Assembly: GCA_018383835.1 (NCBI GenBank)
Contig: JAHAWR010000108.1
Span: 1-5,430, forward strand
Direction: 5' to 3'
DNA length: 5,430 nucleotides
From: Candidatus Jordarchaeia archaeon
GTDB taxonomy: Archaea; Asgardarchaeota; Jordiarchaeia; Jordiarchaeales; Freyrarchaeaceae
Translations under genes and position numbers: made by a program
The notes under the pieces: generated by a model
What the model was told of the DNA's origin: nothing
The model's database searches: none
The model's input: only the letters and a program-made list of their open reading frames with translations
Shown here: in pieces, positions 1 to 5,430 of the stretch
How the letters are laid out: every line of letters begins with the position of its first letter
Numbering within the stretch: the first letter of the stretch is position 1

Positions 1-624
1 GCCCAGACGTTCCAGGTGCTGACAGTCAAGGAGAGGAGCGTCACCATACCCGGGCTCAACACAAGAATACCCTTGACGATGTTCGTGGTGTTGTCGCTTG
101 CGGTCATTGCCCCGCCCGCAAGCCTCGCAGGCTACGTCTACGTGAGGAGGATGCGCATACCGCCAATCATAAGGCGGATAGACAGCCTGATTGAGGCTAT
201 AGAGAAGGGTGCTAGGGTCGAGGTTAAGAAGCCGCTCGCAAGGGACGAAGTGATCCTGTCCATACTTCGGGAGGAGATGAAGCTTGTGGGCATCGAGCCT
301 AGGATTGCAGCGATGCCCGCTGAGGTCGTGGACAAGCTGGTGCCACTGCTCGTTGAGAGCGGGCTAAGCGAGGATGGGGCTGTCGCCGTCCTGAAGGAGC
401 TTAGGGCCAGCGCGCCAGCCGACAGAGAGCGGCTACTTGCATCCATAGGCGTACCACCAGACATAAGCGCAGCAATACTAACTGAGCTCGAGAAGCAGGA
501 GGAGAAAGAGGAAAAGAGGGGAAGAGAGGCAGCGGAGGGAGCAGAGGCAGAAGTGGAAGAAGGAGGAACAGTGGAAGAAAGGAAGACGAGGAAGGTAAGG
601 AAAAAAGTGGGAAGAAAACAGTAA
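1..624 (+). CDS. C-terminal part of a single-span membrane protein with a charged cytoplasmic tail (5' end outside window)
   Basis: The reading frame is open from the first base, so the gene starts upstream; the GTG at 16 is probably an internal valine. Of the 207 visible residues, about 1-24 (ending TIPGLNTRIP) look extracellular. Residues 25-48 form one hydrophobic span (LTMFVVLSLAVIAPPASLAG), followed by RRMR as a positive-inside stop. Residues 53-160 are predicted helical and contain two short related stretches (LLVESGLSEDG and LLASIGVPPD). From about 165 the protein is a low-complexity K/E/R tail. The shape (outside region, one span, large charged cytoplasmic part) resembles the big surface protein at the other end of the window, but I see no longin-like domain here. 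Function is unknown. It could be the anchored end of an S-layer-type or solute-binding surface protein. The frame and membrane span are clear; the role is not. Confidence 0.8.
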   Translation, partial: AQTFQVLTVKERSVTIPGLNTRIPLTMFVVLSLAVIAPPASLAGYVYVRRMRIPPIIRRIDSLIEAIEKGARVEVKKPLARDEVILSILREEMKLVGIEPRIAAMPAEVVDKLVPLLVESGLSEDGAVAVLKELRASAPADRERLLASIGVPPDISAAILTELEKQEEKEEKRGREAAEGAEAEVEEGGTVEERKTRKVRKKVGRKQ

Positions 625-647
625 ACCAGCTTGGGGCGTTCTCATCC

Positions 648-676
648 CTTCTTCTTTTAATTTTTTTATTGTTTCT
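648..676 (+). terminator. T-rich archaeal terminator after the membrane protein gene
   Basis: About 25 bases after the TAA stop lies a pyrimidine/T tract with a run of seven T (661-667) and further T clusters. This is the usual form of an intrinsic archaeal terminator, which needs no hairpin. It probably ends the + strand transcript before it runs into the oppositely oriented RNA gene. Confidence 0.5.
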
Positions 677-699
677 GTGTTTTGTTGGATGTTTTCCTT

Positions 700-778
700 T
701 GCCGAATAGTTGCTTCTTTCGCACGGTTACGGTCGTTTGTTTGAGCTGGAAGGAAGAAAGTATATTGAGTTTTCGGCA
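700..778. repeat. 7-bp inverted repeat TGCCGAA/TTCGGCA
   Basis: TGCCGAA at 700-706 is perfectly complementary to TTCGGCA at 772-778, with 65 bases between. The second arm overlaps the 3' end of the candidate structured RNA, so the pair could form an alternative fold or mark its 3' processing region. A 7-bp pair at this distance could also be chance. The rest of 677-766 holds no gene that I can see. Confidence 0.3.
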
Positions 779-1066
779 GTTTCTAGTGCTGAATCTTTGT
801 TAAGTGTTTGCCGCTCCCTCGTGTTGGGCACCTAACGGTGCCCGCTTGGGAAACATACAACAGACCGCTATAGTCGTGCTCCACTACTCTGCTTCTCCGG
901 GAACGAGGCGACGAAAGGGAGTAGCCTCCATCCATTCGCTTCTGGGGAGCTGTGGACTTTCCTCCCATCCTCTCGATTATTTCGACCTCAAAAAAGGTTG
1001 CCTCCTAAAATCTACTGTTCGGTTTTTTGAGCAGTTAAGTAGCTTTTCTTTGTAGAAATACTCGCC
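767..1066 (-). ncRNA. rnpB: Candidate structured RNA, probably a divergent archaeal RNase P RNA
   Basis: On the - strand this stretch is more GC-rich than its AT-rich flanks. It contains GAGGAAAGTCC (954-964), an exact match to RNase P conserved region I. Soon after comes GCTCCC (945-950), which pairs perfectly with GGGAGC (813-818), itself followed by GGCAAAC; this is the layout of helix P5 and CR-IV. Between them lie a GAGGC/GCCTC hairpin (924-928 with 905-909), a CR-II-like GCAGAG and a perfect 7-bp hairpin (826-843) where P12 would fall. The ends join: GAGTATTTC (1055-1063) pairs with GAAAACTC (767-774), 8 bp with one bulged A, like P1. The resulting length, about 300 nt, is normal for archaeal RNase P RNA, and a TATA-like box sits upstream. 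Against it: the standard P4 3' strand ending GGCUU is missing before P1, and no P15 hairpin is seen. AGAAAC near 779-785 may be a divergent CR-V. A pyrimidine tract (746-760) could terminate it. That this is a structured RNA is more certain than its identity. Confidence 0.5.
826..843 (-). other. Perfect 7-bp hairpin inside the candidate RNA (P12-like)
   Basis: GGGCACC and GGTGCCC are separated by four bases (GUUA on the RNA strand), giving a stable GC-rich stem-loop. It lies between the CR-II-like and CR-IV-like segments, where RNase P RNAs carry helix P12. It is not followed by a T tract on either strand, so it is unlikely to be a terminator. Confidence 0.5.
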
Positions 1067-1086
1067 CGTCAACGTCAGCACAAGCC

Positions 1087-1099
1087 TTAATAAAAATTT
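1087..1099 (-). promoter_or_regulatory. TATA-like box upstream of the candidate RNA
   Basis: The - strand reads GGAAATTTTTATTAAGG: a purine/A-rich BRE-like stretch followed by a T/A-rich box. Counting about 26 bases from its centre puts a start near 1066, a few bases ahead of the proposed 5' closing helix (1055-1063). This agreement supports the box, but the region is AT-rich and such boxes arise by chance. Confidence 0.4.
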
Positions 1100-1147
1100 C
1101 CTACTTGCAACATGATAATATTCGGATTAGAACCATGTTAAGCTTAG

Positions 1148-1396
1148 TTATTTCTTTCCATGGAGTAACTCTTTTAATTTATATTTAAAAGCCCAATGTG
1201 CCACGTCGTAGCGTTTAACCCTTTTCAGCATGGCGGTTGCATAGCCTATTATAACGAATAGGTTTCTGGAGCCACGAAGTATGGCCCCGATGACGTGGAT
1301 TGGATCGTAGCCAAGCTTATACCTTTCCACTCCTCTGATGAAGTAATACCTCCACGAGTGGTGGGCACCATTTTTCCTTTTCAGTTTCGGCGTCAA
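1148..1396 (-). pseudogene. C-terminal fragment resembling a family 2 glycosyltransferase
   Basis: These 82 codons end in TAA and show the pattern I know from the C-termini of archaeal and bacterial GT2 enzymes: an R/Y-rich start (HHSWRYYFIRG), then LGYDPIHVIGAI, then a hydrophobic VIIGYATAML segment and VKRYD close to a basic end. The catalytic domain with its DxD motif is absent. Upstream the frame meets a stop at 1454-1456, the codons between look unrelated, and the next gene ends at 1476. The only possible start (TTG at 1396) has no ribosome binding site in front of it. I infer a remnant left by deletion or by insertion of the neighbouring genes. It might instead be a short membrane-associated protein. 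The spacer 1397-1475 shows nothing else. Confidence 0.5.
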
Positions 1397-1475
1397 TATC
1401 CAGGGGCTGGGGGCGCAATCGGTTGGCGGTCTGCACGCCGGTCGCTGTGGCTTTTACGTGGCTTTCTGGGGGTCG

Positions 1476-2282
1476 TTAGTGTTGTGTTCTGTGGTGGCTC
1501 CAGCCTTTCTCCTTGGTGAACATTCTCGAGAACACTTTATAGCAGATGTCTGGGAGCTCTGTCTTCCCGTAGTTTTCGACTGTGATGTAGCGGATGGCGT
1601 GGTTTATGGTGAGGGACGCCAACAGTTCAAGGTGGTGTCTCTCCATATTGGCCACGTTCTTGCCGGAGTATGAGGCGTCGAGCCTGTCCCCGTCGTACAG
1701 CACCTCAACTGCGACTCCGGGGAAAACATCCCTCATGATCCTCCACTTGGAGCCGCTCCTCCAAACATTCGCCCCGAGAAACGCCCTGAGCTTCTCGGCG
1801 TCACCCTCACCCAGCAGCCTGAATGGCTCCTTCCTCTCCCTCAGGATCTTCAGCATGAGTTCAGACTTCCCGCCGCGCCACTTGTCGAACGGCTCCCTGC
1901 CCCTAATCTTGAGCTCCGCGAAGTCGAGGGCGACGCTGATGAAGGTGGCGAGGTCCTCCCCTGGAATCCAGGAGACCCTCTCGCCGGAGAACAGAAACTT
2001 CAGCTCGCCCTCAACGTCGCCGAACTCGTCCCCGTAATAGTAGTAGAGCACGTGGACGTTGGCCTCAGGAAAAAACTCGAGCGTGGCCGCCCAGTCCTCG
2101 CCCATCCCCAAACCCTCAAGCCTAGCTCCAAGCCAGCCGCACAGTACCCCGCGAACATCCTCCAAGCCTAGACGCCTAAAAAGCGGAAACTTTGCAGCCC
2201 CAATCTCCTCCAACTCCCAGTGGTGAGGGCTTCCAGAGCCGGTGGCGTCAATCTGGCCCACAACATAAAACCTACCACCCAT
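1476..2282 (-). CDS. Two-module protein of unknown function, DUF3786-like
   Basis: The protein has 268 residues from the ATG at 2282, with no signal peptide or membrane span, so it is probably cytoplasmic. Two modules share one pattern. Module 1 (about 31-122) has FPLFRRLG, a helix, then FFPEANVHVLYYYYGDEF and WIPGEDLATFISVAL. Module 2 (about 150-231) has EPFRLLGEG, a helix, then VFPGVAVEVLYDGDR and a final helix with MERHHLELLASL. From memory, the run 'PLxxxFG... lPxxpvxvxxxxGDEEF... LPTEDLA' is typical of DUF3786, a family of unknown function sometimes listed as a putative metallopeptidase; I see no HExxH motif. An earlier in-frame TTG at 2348 exists, but the ATG is preferred: a TATA-like box at 2316-2325 would start transcription near 2294, inside the longer version. 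The gene follows the large surface protein gene on the same strand but appears to have its own promoter. The gene is secure; the family is an inference. Confidence 0.75.
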   Translation of the reverse strand: MGGRFYVVGQIDATGSGSPHHWELEEIGAAKFPLFRRLGLEDVRGVLCGWLGARLEGLGMGEDWAATLEFFPEANVHVLYYYYGDEFGDVEGELKFLFSGERVSWIPGEDLATFISVALDFAELKIRGREPFDKWRGGKSELMLKILRERKEPFRLLGEGDAEKLRAFLGANVWRSGSKWRIMRDVFPGVAVEVLYDGDRLDASYSGKNVANMERHHLELLASLTINHAIRYITVENYGKTELPDICYKVFSRMFTKEKGWSHHRTQH

Positions 2283-2315
2283 AGCGCAGCCCCAGCGACA
2301 AGAAAAGCAACCAGC

Positions 2316-2325
2316 CTTAAAACTC
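2316..2325 (-). promoter_or_regulatory. TATA box of the DUF3786-like gene
   Basis: The - strand reads CGAAAGAGTTTTAAGG: a BRE-like purine stretch and an AGTTTTAA box. Its centre is about 38 bases ahead of the ATG at 2282, leaving a leader of roughly 12 bases. This supports the ATG start and separate transcription of the gene. Confidence 0.45.
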
Positions 2326-2340
2326 TTTCGAGAGCGGACC

Positions 2341-2357
2341 CAAAACAAACAAAAACT
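2341..2357 (-). terminator. T-tract terminator after the large surface protein gene
   Basis: On the - strand AGTTTTTGTTTGTTTTG begins about 30 bases after the TAG stop at 2388-2390. It is a typical archaeal T-rich termination signal and lies just upstream of the TATA-like box of the next gene. Confidence 0.5.
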
Positions 2358-2387
2358 GACGGAAATGAAGGAAGAGACCCGGGTAAG

Positions 2388-5282
2388 CTACGAGCCGCCT
2401 TCATCTATTTTGCTTAGCTCATCTACGAGTTTTCTGAGATCTTTTTCGAGGGAGCGCAATCTCTTCTTTTCCTTTTCTGTGAGCTCGCCCCTCTCCTCCT
2501 TCTTCCTGAGCTCCTCTATCTCCACCCTTATTTCATTGAACCTCTCCCTGGCCTTCTCAACCTTGCCGGTTATGATGAGCTCCCTCACCCTCATCCTCGA
2601 TAGCGTGTCGTCTATGCTCGCCACCCTCTGCTCCAGCGCCTCCTTGTCACGGCTCAGCTCCGATACCTGCCTCTCGTACTCCTCAGCGCTCAACTCGCCC
2701 CTCTCAAACATCTCGGCGGCCCTCCTAGCCTCCTCCTCGAGGAACGCTATCGCGCCAACAATGCGCCCCCTCTCCTTGAGCAGCCTCTTCATCCTTGCCT
2801 CGTGCAGCCTGACCAGCCTCGGATAGTCGAAGGTGCTGGTGAAAGCACGCCTGAAAACGTCCCTAAACTCTGAGACGTCGCCTCCCTCCCACTTCCTGAG
2901 GGCAGATGCAGCCTCAGCCTCCACGAGCCTAAGGAACTCTCCAAGCCTACTCCTGAGCCACTCGACCTCAAGCCTGCCAACCCGCCCGGCGACGCACACA
3001 ACGTCCAAAAGCTCGCTTTCAGCCCTCACAAACGTTCCTATGCGGGTTTCGAGCATGTTGAATCCTCCGAGCCTCATCTCCTCGGCGAAGTTCCTCACGG
3101 CGGACACGAAGCCTGAGACCAGCGTGGCGTCCACGTCCAGTGAGAGGAGGTCGAAGCTCCAGAGCGGAAGCCCAGTCTCCTTGTGCGCGACCAAAACGTT
3201 CTCCATGGAACTCATCGCCCTCACCGGAGCCCTCCACCTCCTGTAAGCCATACCGCCAGTGACACCACCAGCAACCACGGCGGCAGACGAGACGCCGAGA
3301 GCTGCGAGGAGGCGCCATGACTGGGCAGACCGCTCAGACTGCAACACTGCAGCCAGAACTAAGCCAACAACTTCGGGGGACAGCGGAGGCGGCCTGTAAC
3401 TGACTTCGACCACAGTCGACGCCGTCTCTATGCGTGCCCCCGACACCTCTATGTTGAAGGTGTAGGCTTCCTCACCGGGGGGCGTAAACGCCACAAAGTA
3501 GGACCCATTCCCGTAATTCACCACGTCGTCCGGCTGTATCCGGATGCCGTTAGCATAGTACACGCTTATTTGGGCGTCTGTGACCGGGAACCCCGTGTCG
3601 TTCCTCGAAACGTAAAGCAGTATCTTCACTTTGTCTGTGCTCTCAAGCCTGTCTATCCTGATGTTGCATGGGGCACGAGCCGATATGGTGAAGGGCTTCT
3701 CGAGCAAGCCAACTTCCAAGCCACCCTCAACGAGAAGGCGCAACGTGTAGTCTCCGGGGGCGACGCTGACGCTGGTCCAGCCGACCTCAGCCACCCCCCC
3801 ACTGAAGCTCGCCTGCACTGAAAAAACTGGACTTCCACTGCTGAGCACAGTGAGGTTCACGTTGCCGCTCAGGCTCCGGGAGAGCACTCCTCTAACGCTC
3901 AAGTTGTCGCTGACAACAGCCCCACCAACGTTCACCTCCATTCCGTCATACAGCGAGTAGACGCTGAACGAGGAAAGAACGTTCGGCCCGCCACACTGCA
4001 CGACCCATGTGCCGTTCGTGGCCTCAAAAAGCAGCATCCCGGACGCGTTGATCAGATAAGTGGACACCTCATTGTTACTGATGTTGAGTGCCCCCTCCGT
4101 CAGGTTCCACCAGTCGGCGGGTATTGACACATTAATGAACTTGCCTGCTCCGACCTCCGGAAACCCCTGGTCTCCTGTGGCGTCAACGGTCACATTCCAG
4201 TTCACAGGCTGGCCGGGCGAGGCAACGTAAACGGTGCCCGCCTCAACATCCCTGTAAACTGCCGAGTTTGCCTGGGTAACGTTGAAGTATACCGTGCCAC
4301 CCCAGTTTGCTGAGGCGTTAAAGTGCACATAGCCATCCTGTGATGGAGGCGTTGGCCCAATTATAGTGCACGTGCCATTACCCCTCTGCCCCGGAACATC
4401 CTCCACAACAAACGAACCAACATCTGTGCGGTTAACACGCAAACCAACCTCACTCGGATAAACAGGGCCCGGATCAAGCACAAGCCGCATTCTAAAATCG
4501 ATGCTCTCAAAAGACCAAGAACCCATATATGTATAAGAGTAACTTTCATCGTATGTCTCGTCATCTGCAACATACAACCAATAACAAATGAGGGTGGAAA
4601 ACTGTCCTCCCCGAAGCACTATGAAAAATGTGTTATTTACAGTATCGCTACTGTTTAGCGTTGGCGATGAAGAAAAATCGAACGTTACCCAACCTCTAAA
4701 AGTAGAGTTAATTAATACATAGGCTGTATAAATATTATCACCTACTGTGGGTCTTTGGTTGTTTGCATCCCATGTTGCATTACAAATCTCCGCTACTAAG
4801 TTTTTGTCCGGAGGAGACGGAGGACGGTGAACATCAATGTAGACTGATACGTTGTAGAGCTTTGCTGATTCTGTTGATATGGTGAAGGAGGCTGCACACA
4901 TGAATTGTATAGTGTATATGAGCCTTGAGCCGATTTCTCCGGGTCTTTCTCCTATTTTTATTGTTGCGTTTGGTGCTGTTATGTTGTTGATTGTTAGTGT
5001 TGTGTTTAGTATTCCCCAGTTTTGTGGGCATGGTATGTTGAAGCCGTTTTGTGTGTCTGCTTGTCCTGGGTTCGTGTTGTAGTCTGTTATTATTAGTGTG
5101 GCGTTGGTGTTTGCTCCTTGACCTGTTACGGTGTTTTTTGTTGTTGTGGCTGTTGCCGCCGCTGTTGTTAGAGGTGTTGTTTGGTTGGGGGGGAGTAGTG
5201 TTGTTGAGATTATTATTAGTGTTAGTATGATTAGTGTCGTTTTTATTATTGTTTTTGTTTGTTTTGTTTTTTTGTGATTCAC
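2388..5282 (-). CDS. Large glycosylated single-span surface protein with cytoplasmic longin-like domain and coiled coil
   Basis: The protein has 964 residues, starting at GTG 5282 behind a GGGGAG ribosome binding site. A lysine-rich N-terminus and hydrophobic stretch (12-30) form a signal segment, followed by a T/N-rich linker. The ectodomain (to about 654) is beta-rich and holds 24 N-x-S/T sequons and seven cysteines. Ig-like modules are visible at about 436-534 (ending GDYTLRLLVEGG) and 540-630 (FPVTDAQISVYY, GNGSYFVAFTPPG). A membrane helix lies at 658-680, followed by RRWR. The cytoplasmic part has no sequons. Residues 693-815 (NVLVAHKETGLPLWSF, DATLVSGFVSAVRNFAEEM, then LEVEWLRSRLGEFLRLVE) match the pattern I know for archaeal longin/roadblock-like domains. 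Residues 821-958 form a long charged coiled coil with two RGEL[ST] motifs (G862, G932). I infer a surface receptor or adhesin passing a state to a cytoplasmic partner, perhaps a small GTPase; no GTPase gene is in the window. Topology is well supported, the longin call moderately, the role not. Base composition changes sharply along the gene (see the skewed region). Confidence 0.9.
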   Translation of the reverse strand: MNHKKTKQTKTIIKTTLIILTLIIISTTLLPPNQTTPLTTAAATATTTKNTVTGQGANTNATLIITDYNTNPGQADTQNGFNIPCPQNWGILNTTLTINNITAPNATIKIGERPGEIGSRLIYTIQFMCAASFTISTESAKLYNVSVYIDVHRPPSPPDKNLVAEICNATWDANNQRPTVGDNIYTAYVLINSTFRGWVTFDFSSSPTLNSSDTVNNTFFIVLRGGQFSTLICYWLYVADDETYDESYSYTYMGSWSFESIDFRMRLVLDPGPVYPSEVGLRVNRTDVGSFVVEDVPGQRGNGTCTIIGPTPPSQDGYVHFNASANWGGTVYFNVTQANSAVYRDVEAGTVYVASPGQPVNWNVTVDATGDQGFPEVGAGKFINVSIPADWWNLTEGALNISNNEVSTYLINASGMLLFEATNGTWVVQCGGPNVLSSFSVYSLYDGMEVNVGGAVVSDNLSVRGVLSRSLSGNVNLTVLSSGSPVFSVQASFSGGVAEVGWTSVSVAPGDYTLRLLVEGGLEVGLLEKPFTISARAPCNIRIDRLESTDKVKILLYVSRNDTGFPVTDAQISVYYANGIRIQPDDVVNYGNGSYFVAFTPPGEEAYTFNIEVSGARIETASTVVEVSYRPPPLSPEVVGLVLAAVLQSERSAQSWRLLAALGVSSAAVVAGGVTGGMAYRRWRAPVRAMSSMENVLVAHKETGLPLWSFDLLSLDVDATLVSGFVSAVRNFAEEMRLGGFNMLETRIGTFVRAESELLDVVCVAGRVGRLEVEWLRSRLGEFLRLVEAEAASALRKWEGGDVSEFRDVFRRAFTSTFDYPRLVRLHEARMKRLLKERGRIVGAIAFLEEEARRAAEMFERGELSAEEYERQVSELSRDKEALEQRVASIDDTLSRMRVRELIITGKVEKARERFNEIRVEIEELRKKEERGELTEKEKKRLRSLEKDLRKLVDELSKIDEGGS

Positions 5283-5287
5283 GGCGA

Positions 5288-5293
5288 CTCCCC
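5288..5293 (-). promoter_or_regulatory. Ribosome binding site of the surface protein gene
   Basis: GGGGAG lies five bases ahead of the GTG start. It fits the archaeal 16S rRNA tail and fixes the start at 5282. It stands out as a GC-rich patch in otherwise A/C-rich DNA. Confidence 0.6.
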
Positions 5294-5334
5294 GTGGGTT
5301 TCGCGGTGTGCTTGTATTTTATTTATCATTTTTC

Positions 5335-5345
5335 TTTTATAAATT
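5335..5345 (-). promoter_or_regulatory. TATA box of the surface protein gene
   Basis: AATTTATAAAA on the - strand is close to the archaeal box A consensus. Its centre is about 58 bases ahead of the GTG, predicting a transcript start near 5314 and a leader of about 32 bases that includes the ribosome binding site. Confidence 0.55.
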
Positions 5346-5430
5346 GTTTTTGTTTTTCTGGGTCTTTTTGTTTGTGCTTTTGTTTTTGTTGGCTTGGTGT
5401 TTGCGTTGTTGGTTTTTGGTTTGTGTGGTT

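Larger units (their letters stand above)
4870..5430. other. Strand-skewed region, G+T-rich on + strand, crossing the start of the surface protein gene
   Basis: I counted 405 G or T among the 510 bases of 4921-5430 on the + strand (79%). In 4381-4500, inside the same gene, A+C makes up 83 of 120 bases, the opposite skew. The skew runs through the first 140 codons, through the promoter and on to the window edge, so it is not driven by protein sequence alone. Because T is scarce on the - strand, stop codons are rare: all three - frames are open from 5430 to about 5340, so an upstream gene end can be neither claimed nor excluded there. Confidence 0.7.

Noticed and set aside
401..724. 107-codon frame on the - strand under the first gene
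   Set aside because: Its runs of P, L, F and S are the antisense of the K/E/R-rich tail, and it has no separate support.
757..768. TATA-like GAAAGTATATTG on the + strand, which would drive a + strand transcript through 790-1050
   Set aside because: The RNase P-type motifs are readable only on the - strand and no + strand gene follows.
783..968. 61-codon frame on the - strand starting ATGGGAGGAAAGTCC
   Set aside because: It runs exactly through the candidate RNA, its start is the CR-I motif, and the translation is low in hydrophobic core residues with no family resemblance. The helices explain the sequence better.
804..1055. 83-codon frame on the + strand over the same block
   Set aside because: It has no ribosome binding site and its protein has no recognisable pattern. 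It is antisense to the helices and is best seen as chance.
1082..1086. GGCTT on the - strand upstream of the candidate RNA, which could serve as the missing P4 strand in a circularly permuted RNA
   Set aside because: Five bases are expected by chance in this length, the pairing does not extend, and it borders the likely TATA box. The closing helix at 1055-1063 with 767-774 argues for the normal order.
1118..1140. GGTTCTAATCC on the - strand, resembling a tRNA T-loop
   Set aside because: The flanking bases do not pair into a T stem and no acceptor, D or anticodon arms are present at the right distances.
2365..3246. Serine-rich frames on the + strand (2365-2826 and 2833-3246)
   Set aside because: They are antisense shadows of the charged coiled coil and longin-like part of the large gene; their serine and leucine richness mirrors its E/R/K codons.
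4900..5282. Target-variable region of a diversity-generating retroelement, suggested by A/C-rich AAC codons
   Set aside because: The skew extends into noncoding DNA, no template repeat or reverse transcriptase is in the window, and variable regions normally lie at the C-terminus of a lectin-like fold.
1..5430. CRISPR array, insertion sequence or attachment site
   Set aside because: I saw no regularly spaced direct repeats, no transposase-like frame, and no long terminal inverted or direct repeats on either strand.

Overview
The window looks like thermophilic archaeal DNA, most likely Thermoproteota or a related lineage. The signs are TATA-type promoters about 25-30 bases ahead of inferred transcript starts, T-tract terminators, AGG/AGA arginine codons, surface proteins rich in N-glycosylation sequons, and a longin-like cytoplasmic domain of the kind known from archaea. 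This assignment rests on style, not on a marker gene.

Layout. (1) Positions 1-624, + strand: the 3' end of a membrane protein cut by the window edge, with a short outside part, one membrane span and a charged cytoplasmic tail of about 155 residues, followed by a T-rich terminator. (2) Positions 625-1147: no convincing protein gene. A block read on the - strand (about 767-1066) has the hallmarks of a structured RNA. It carries an exact RNase P CR-I sequence, a P5-like helix, a 7-bp hairpin and a helix joining its two ends, and I call it a candidate archaeal RNase P RNA. The normal CR-V strand of helix P4 is not recognisable. (3) Positions 1148-1396, - strand: about 80 codons resembling the C-terminus of a family 2 glycosyltransferase, without the catalytic part, so probably a remnant. 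(4) Positions 1476-2282, - strand: a 268-residue protein made of two similar modules, DUF3786-like from memory, with its own promoter. (5) Positions 2388-5282, - strand: a 964-residue single-span surface protein. It has a signal segment, a glycosylated beta-rich ectodomain of about 655 residues, a membrane helix, a longin/roadblock-like domain and a C-terminal coiled coil.

How it fits together. The large protein is the main item of interest. Its architecture links an outside sensing or adhesion region directly to a longin-like fold, which in other systems works with small GTPases or membrane trafficking complexes. The smaller DUF3786-like gene lies just downstream on the same strand, separated by a T-tract and a new TATA box, so it is probably transcribed independently. 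The first 140 codons of the large gene and the DNA upstream of it have an extreme base skew (about 79% G+T on the + strand). This skew is absent, and in places reversed, further into the same gene, which suggests a mosaic gene or recent exchange of the N-terminal region.
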